Part shown: in pieces, positions 14,975 to 16,180 of the stretch | How the letters are laid out: the number at the start of each line of letters is the position of its first letter | How positions within the stretch are numbered: the stretch's first letter is position 1 | NCBI GenBank assembly: GCA_002342415.1 | Contig: DDPY01000039.1 | Span: 1 to 16,180, forward strand | Length of the DNA stretch: 16,180 nucleotides | Direction: 5' to 3' | Origin: Prevotella sp. UBA2456 | GTDB taxonomy: Bacteria > Bacteroidota > Bacteroidia > Bacteroidales > Bacteroidaceae | Notes under the pieces: model-generated | Told to the model about the DNA's origin: nothing | The model's database searches: none | Seen by the model: the letters and a program-made list of their open reading frames with translations, nothing else | Position numbers and translations under genes: made by a program

Positions 14975-15967
14975 ATGGCATTTTTAACGAATGAGAAATT
15001 GACCATTGTCGGCGCTGCTGGCATGATTGGTTCAAACATGGCTCAGACCGCCCTGATGATGGGTCTGACAAGTGAGATTTGTCTTTACGACGTTTTTTCT
15101 CCTGAGGGTGTAGCCGAGGAGATGCGTCAGAGTGGTTTCGACGATGTGAACATCGTGGCCACCACTAATGCCGAAGAGGCTTTCAAGAACGCCAAGTATA
15201 TCATCTCCAGCGGTGGTGCTCCCCGTAAGGCTGGCATGACTCGCGAAGACCTGCTGGCCGGCAACTGCAAGATTGCCGAGGAGCTGGGTCAGAACATCAA
15301 GAAATACTGCCCTGATGTGAAGCACGTCGTCATCATCTTCAACCCCGCCGATCTGACGGGTCTGGTCACTCTGCTCTACTCTGGTTTGAAACCCGGACAG
15401 GTCACCACTCTCGCTGGTCTGGACACCACTCGTCTGCAGTCGGCATTGGCCAAGAAGTTCGGCGTGATGCAGAATCAGATTACTGGTTGCGCTACCTACG
15501 GCGGTCATGGTGAGCAGATGGCAGTCTTCGGCAGCCACGTTGAGATTGCCGGACGCAAGCTGACCGACATCATCGGCACTGCCGAGTTCCCCGCAGAGGA
15601 ATGGGAGCAGATGAAGGTAGATGTGACGAAGGGCGGTGCCAAGATTATCGAGCTTCGTGGTCGCTCGTCGTTCCAGAGCCCCTCTTACCTCTCGGTAGAG
15701 ATGATTCGTGCCGCTATGGGTGGCGAGCCCTTCCGTTTCCCCGTTGGCACCTATGTCAAGACCGACAAGTACGACCACATCATGATGGCCATGAAGACCA
15801 CCATGACCCAGGATGGTGCTAAGTTCGAGGTTCCCCAGGGTACCGCTGAAGAGAACGCCAAGCTGGACCAGAGCTACGAGCACCTGTGCAAGATGCGCGA
15901 CGAACTGGTAACGCTGAACATCGTTCCTCCCATCTCAGAGTGGAGCAAGATCAATCCCAACCTGTAA
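14975..15967 (+). CDS. mdh: Malate dehydrogenase (NAD)
   Basis: Interconverts malate and oxaloacetate in the cytoplasm, serving the reductive branch to fumarate and succinate typical of gut Bacteroidetes. 330 residues with an N-terminal Rossmann fold: GAAGMIG (13-19), Asp39 at the end of the second strand, which favours NAD over NADP. Substrate arginines Arg84 and Arg90 lie in the mobile loop GGAPRKAGMTR. Asn123, Asp150 with Arg153 (LDTTRL) and the catalytic His178 (YGGHGE) are all present. Codon use differs from its neighbours: CGT, GGT and GCT are frequent where the rest of the window prefers CGC, GGC and GCC, as expected for a highly expressed gene. Monocistronic: own promoter, own hairpin terminator. 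Lactate dehydrogenase is the main alternative, but the mobile loop with Arg84 points to malate. Confidence 0.94.
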   Translation: MAFLTNEKLTIVGAAGMIGSNMAQTALMMGLTSEICLYDVFSPEGVAEEMRQSGFDDVNIVATTNAEEAFKNAKYIISSGGAPRKAGMTREDLLAGNCKIAEELGQNIKKYCPDVKHVVIIFNPADLTGLVTLLYSGLKPGQVTTLAGLDTTRLQSALAKKFGVMQNQITGCATYGGHGEQMAVFGSHVEIAGRKLTDIIGTAEFPAEEWEQMKVDVTKGGAKIIELRGRSSFQSPSYLSVEMIRAAMGGEPFRFPVGTYVKTDKYDHIMMAMKTTMTQDGAKFEVPQGTAEENAKLDQSYEHLCKMRDELVTLNIVPPISEWSKINPNL

Positions 15968-16025
15968 TCATTCAGGCCAAAGACAACGTTCTAGTCTGAG
16001 GCACCAAGTCCTCAGCAGTAGCATA

Positions 16026-16069
16026 GAGAGTGTTCGCAAAAGATTCTTGCGAACACTCTTTCTTATTTT
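16026..16069 (+). terminator. Intrinsic terminator after mdh
   Basis: A perfect 13-bp stem, AGAGTGTTCGCAA (16027-16039) with TTGCGAACACTCT (16047-16059), 7-nt loop, followed by the T-rich tract TTCTTATTTT. A smaller hairpin (CTGAGG 15996-16001 with CCTCAG 16010-16015) precedes it. Confidence 0.88.
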
Positions 16070-16142
16070 AAGCATTAAACAACGATTTCCTTCATCACCT
16101 TCTTGTACCTTCCCTGCTTGACGCGCTCCCCAACACCAAAAC

Positions 16143-16156
16143 GTCAGAAGTCAGAA
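16143..16156. repeat. Two heptanucleotide units (GTCAGAA)
   Basis: Two identical adjacent 7-mers, GTCAGAA GTCAGAA. Short, so chance is possible, but it has the same period as the larger arrays in the window. Confidence 0.4.
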
Positions 16157-16173
16157 AAACCATGAAATATTCG

Positions 16174-16180
16174 TACCTTT
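16174..16180 (+). promoter_or_regulatory. Start of a -7 promoter box cut by the window edge
   Basis: TACCTTT at the very end of the window fits TAnnTTTG if the next base is G. No clear TTG lies 20 bp upstream. It would drive a plus-strand gene beyond the window. Apart from this, the 213 bp after mdh hold the terminator, a possible short coding remnant and two heptad units. Confidence 0.35.

Noticed and set aside
15032..15883. Open frame of 283 codons on minus opposite mdh
   Set aside because: Fully inside mdh, no promoter, no domain recognised.
1..16180. CRISPR array, prophage, IS element or defence island
   Set aside because: No spaced direct repeats of 25-40 bp, no transposase, integrase or nuclease genes, and all substantial genes have housekeeping or T9SS assignments.

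Overview
The window reads as chromosomal core DNA of a Bacteroidota bacterium, most likely order Bacteroidales and Prevotella/Segatella-like. The evidence is: Bacteroidetes-type promoters (TTG, about 20 bp, then TAnnTTTG) with A-rich leaders and no clear Shine-Dalgarno sites; type IX secretion (T9SS) proteins PorW/SprE and PorX; the psd-pssA-DUF4834 cluster; a BirA without a DNA-binding domain; and many degenerate 7-bp tandem repeats, which I associate with Prevotella-type genomes. Species cannot be fixed by eye. No phage, IS element, CRISPR array or defence system is visible, and no gene-free stretch exceeds 300 bases.

Layout. A tRNA-Pro(GGG) on the minus strand (2-74) diverges from a plus-strand run aroA (270-1520), porW/sprE-like lipoprotein gene (1584-4769), porX (4844-6415) and tsaE (6494-6907). 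This run closes with a strong hairpin whose loop holds the tsaE stop codon. Facing it on the minus strand are trxA (6958-7272) and the long dnaE (7369-11169). From a back-to-back promoter region at about 11199-11278, psd, pssA and a DUF4834 gene run on plus (11313-13164) and meet pyrH tail to tail, with the stop codons overlapping. pyrH (13161-13871) and birA (14016-14747) lie on minus. Diverging from birA is mdh on plus (14975-15967), closed by a 13-bp hairpin terminator. The window stops inside another -7 promoter box.

How the genes fit together. PorW/SprE and PorX put one structural and one regulatory T9SS part next to each other, between shikimate synthesis (aroA) and tRNA t6A modification (tsaE). 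Psd and PssA are successive steps to phosphatidylethanolamine. DnaE, TrxA, PyrH, BirA and Mdh are housekeeping genes.

The least ordinary signal is the short-period repeats. Heptanucleotide arrays lie at about five places: inside the porW reading frame, inside dnaE, just before the DUF4834 start, between birA and pyrH, and near the right end. A separate octanucleotide array (AATATCGA) lies before both tsaE and pyrH, ending exactly 24 nt before each start codon in the sense direction. In porW the heptad array joins what looks like a small cysteine-containing membrane protein to the lipoprotein signal peptide, giving an apparent 1061-residue fusion that a single-base change could split into two genes.
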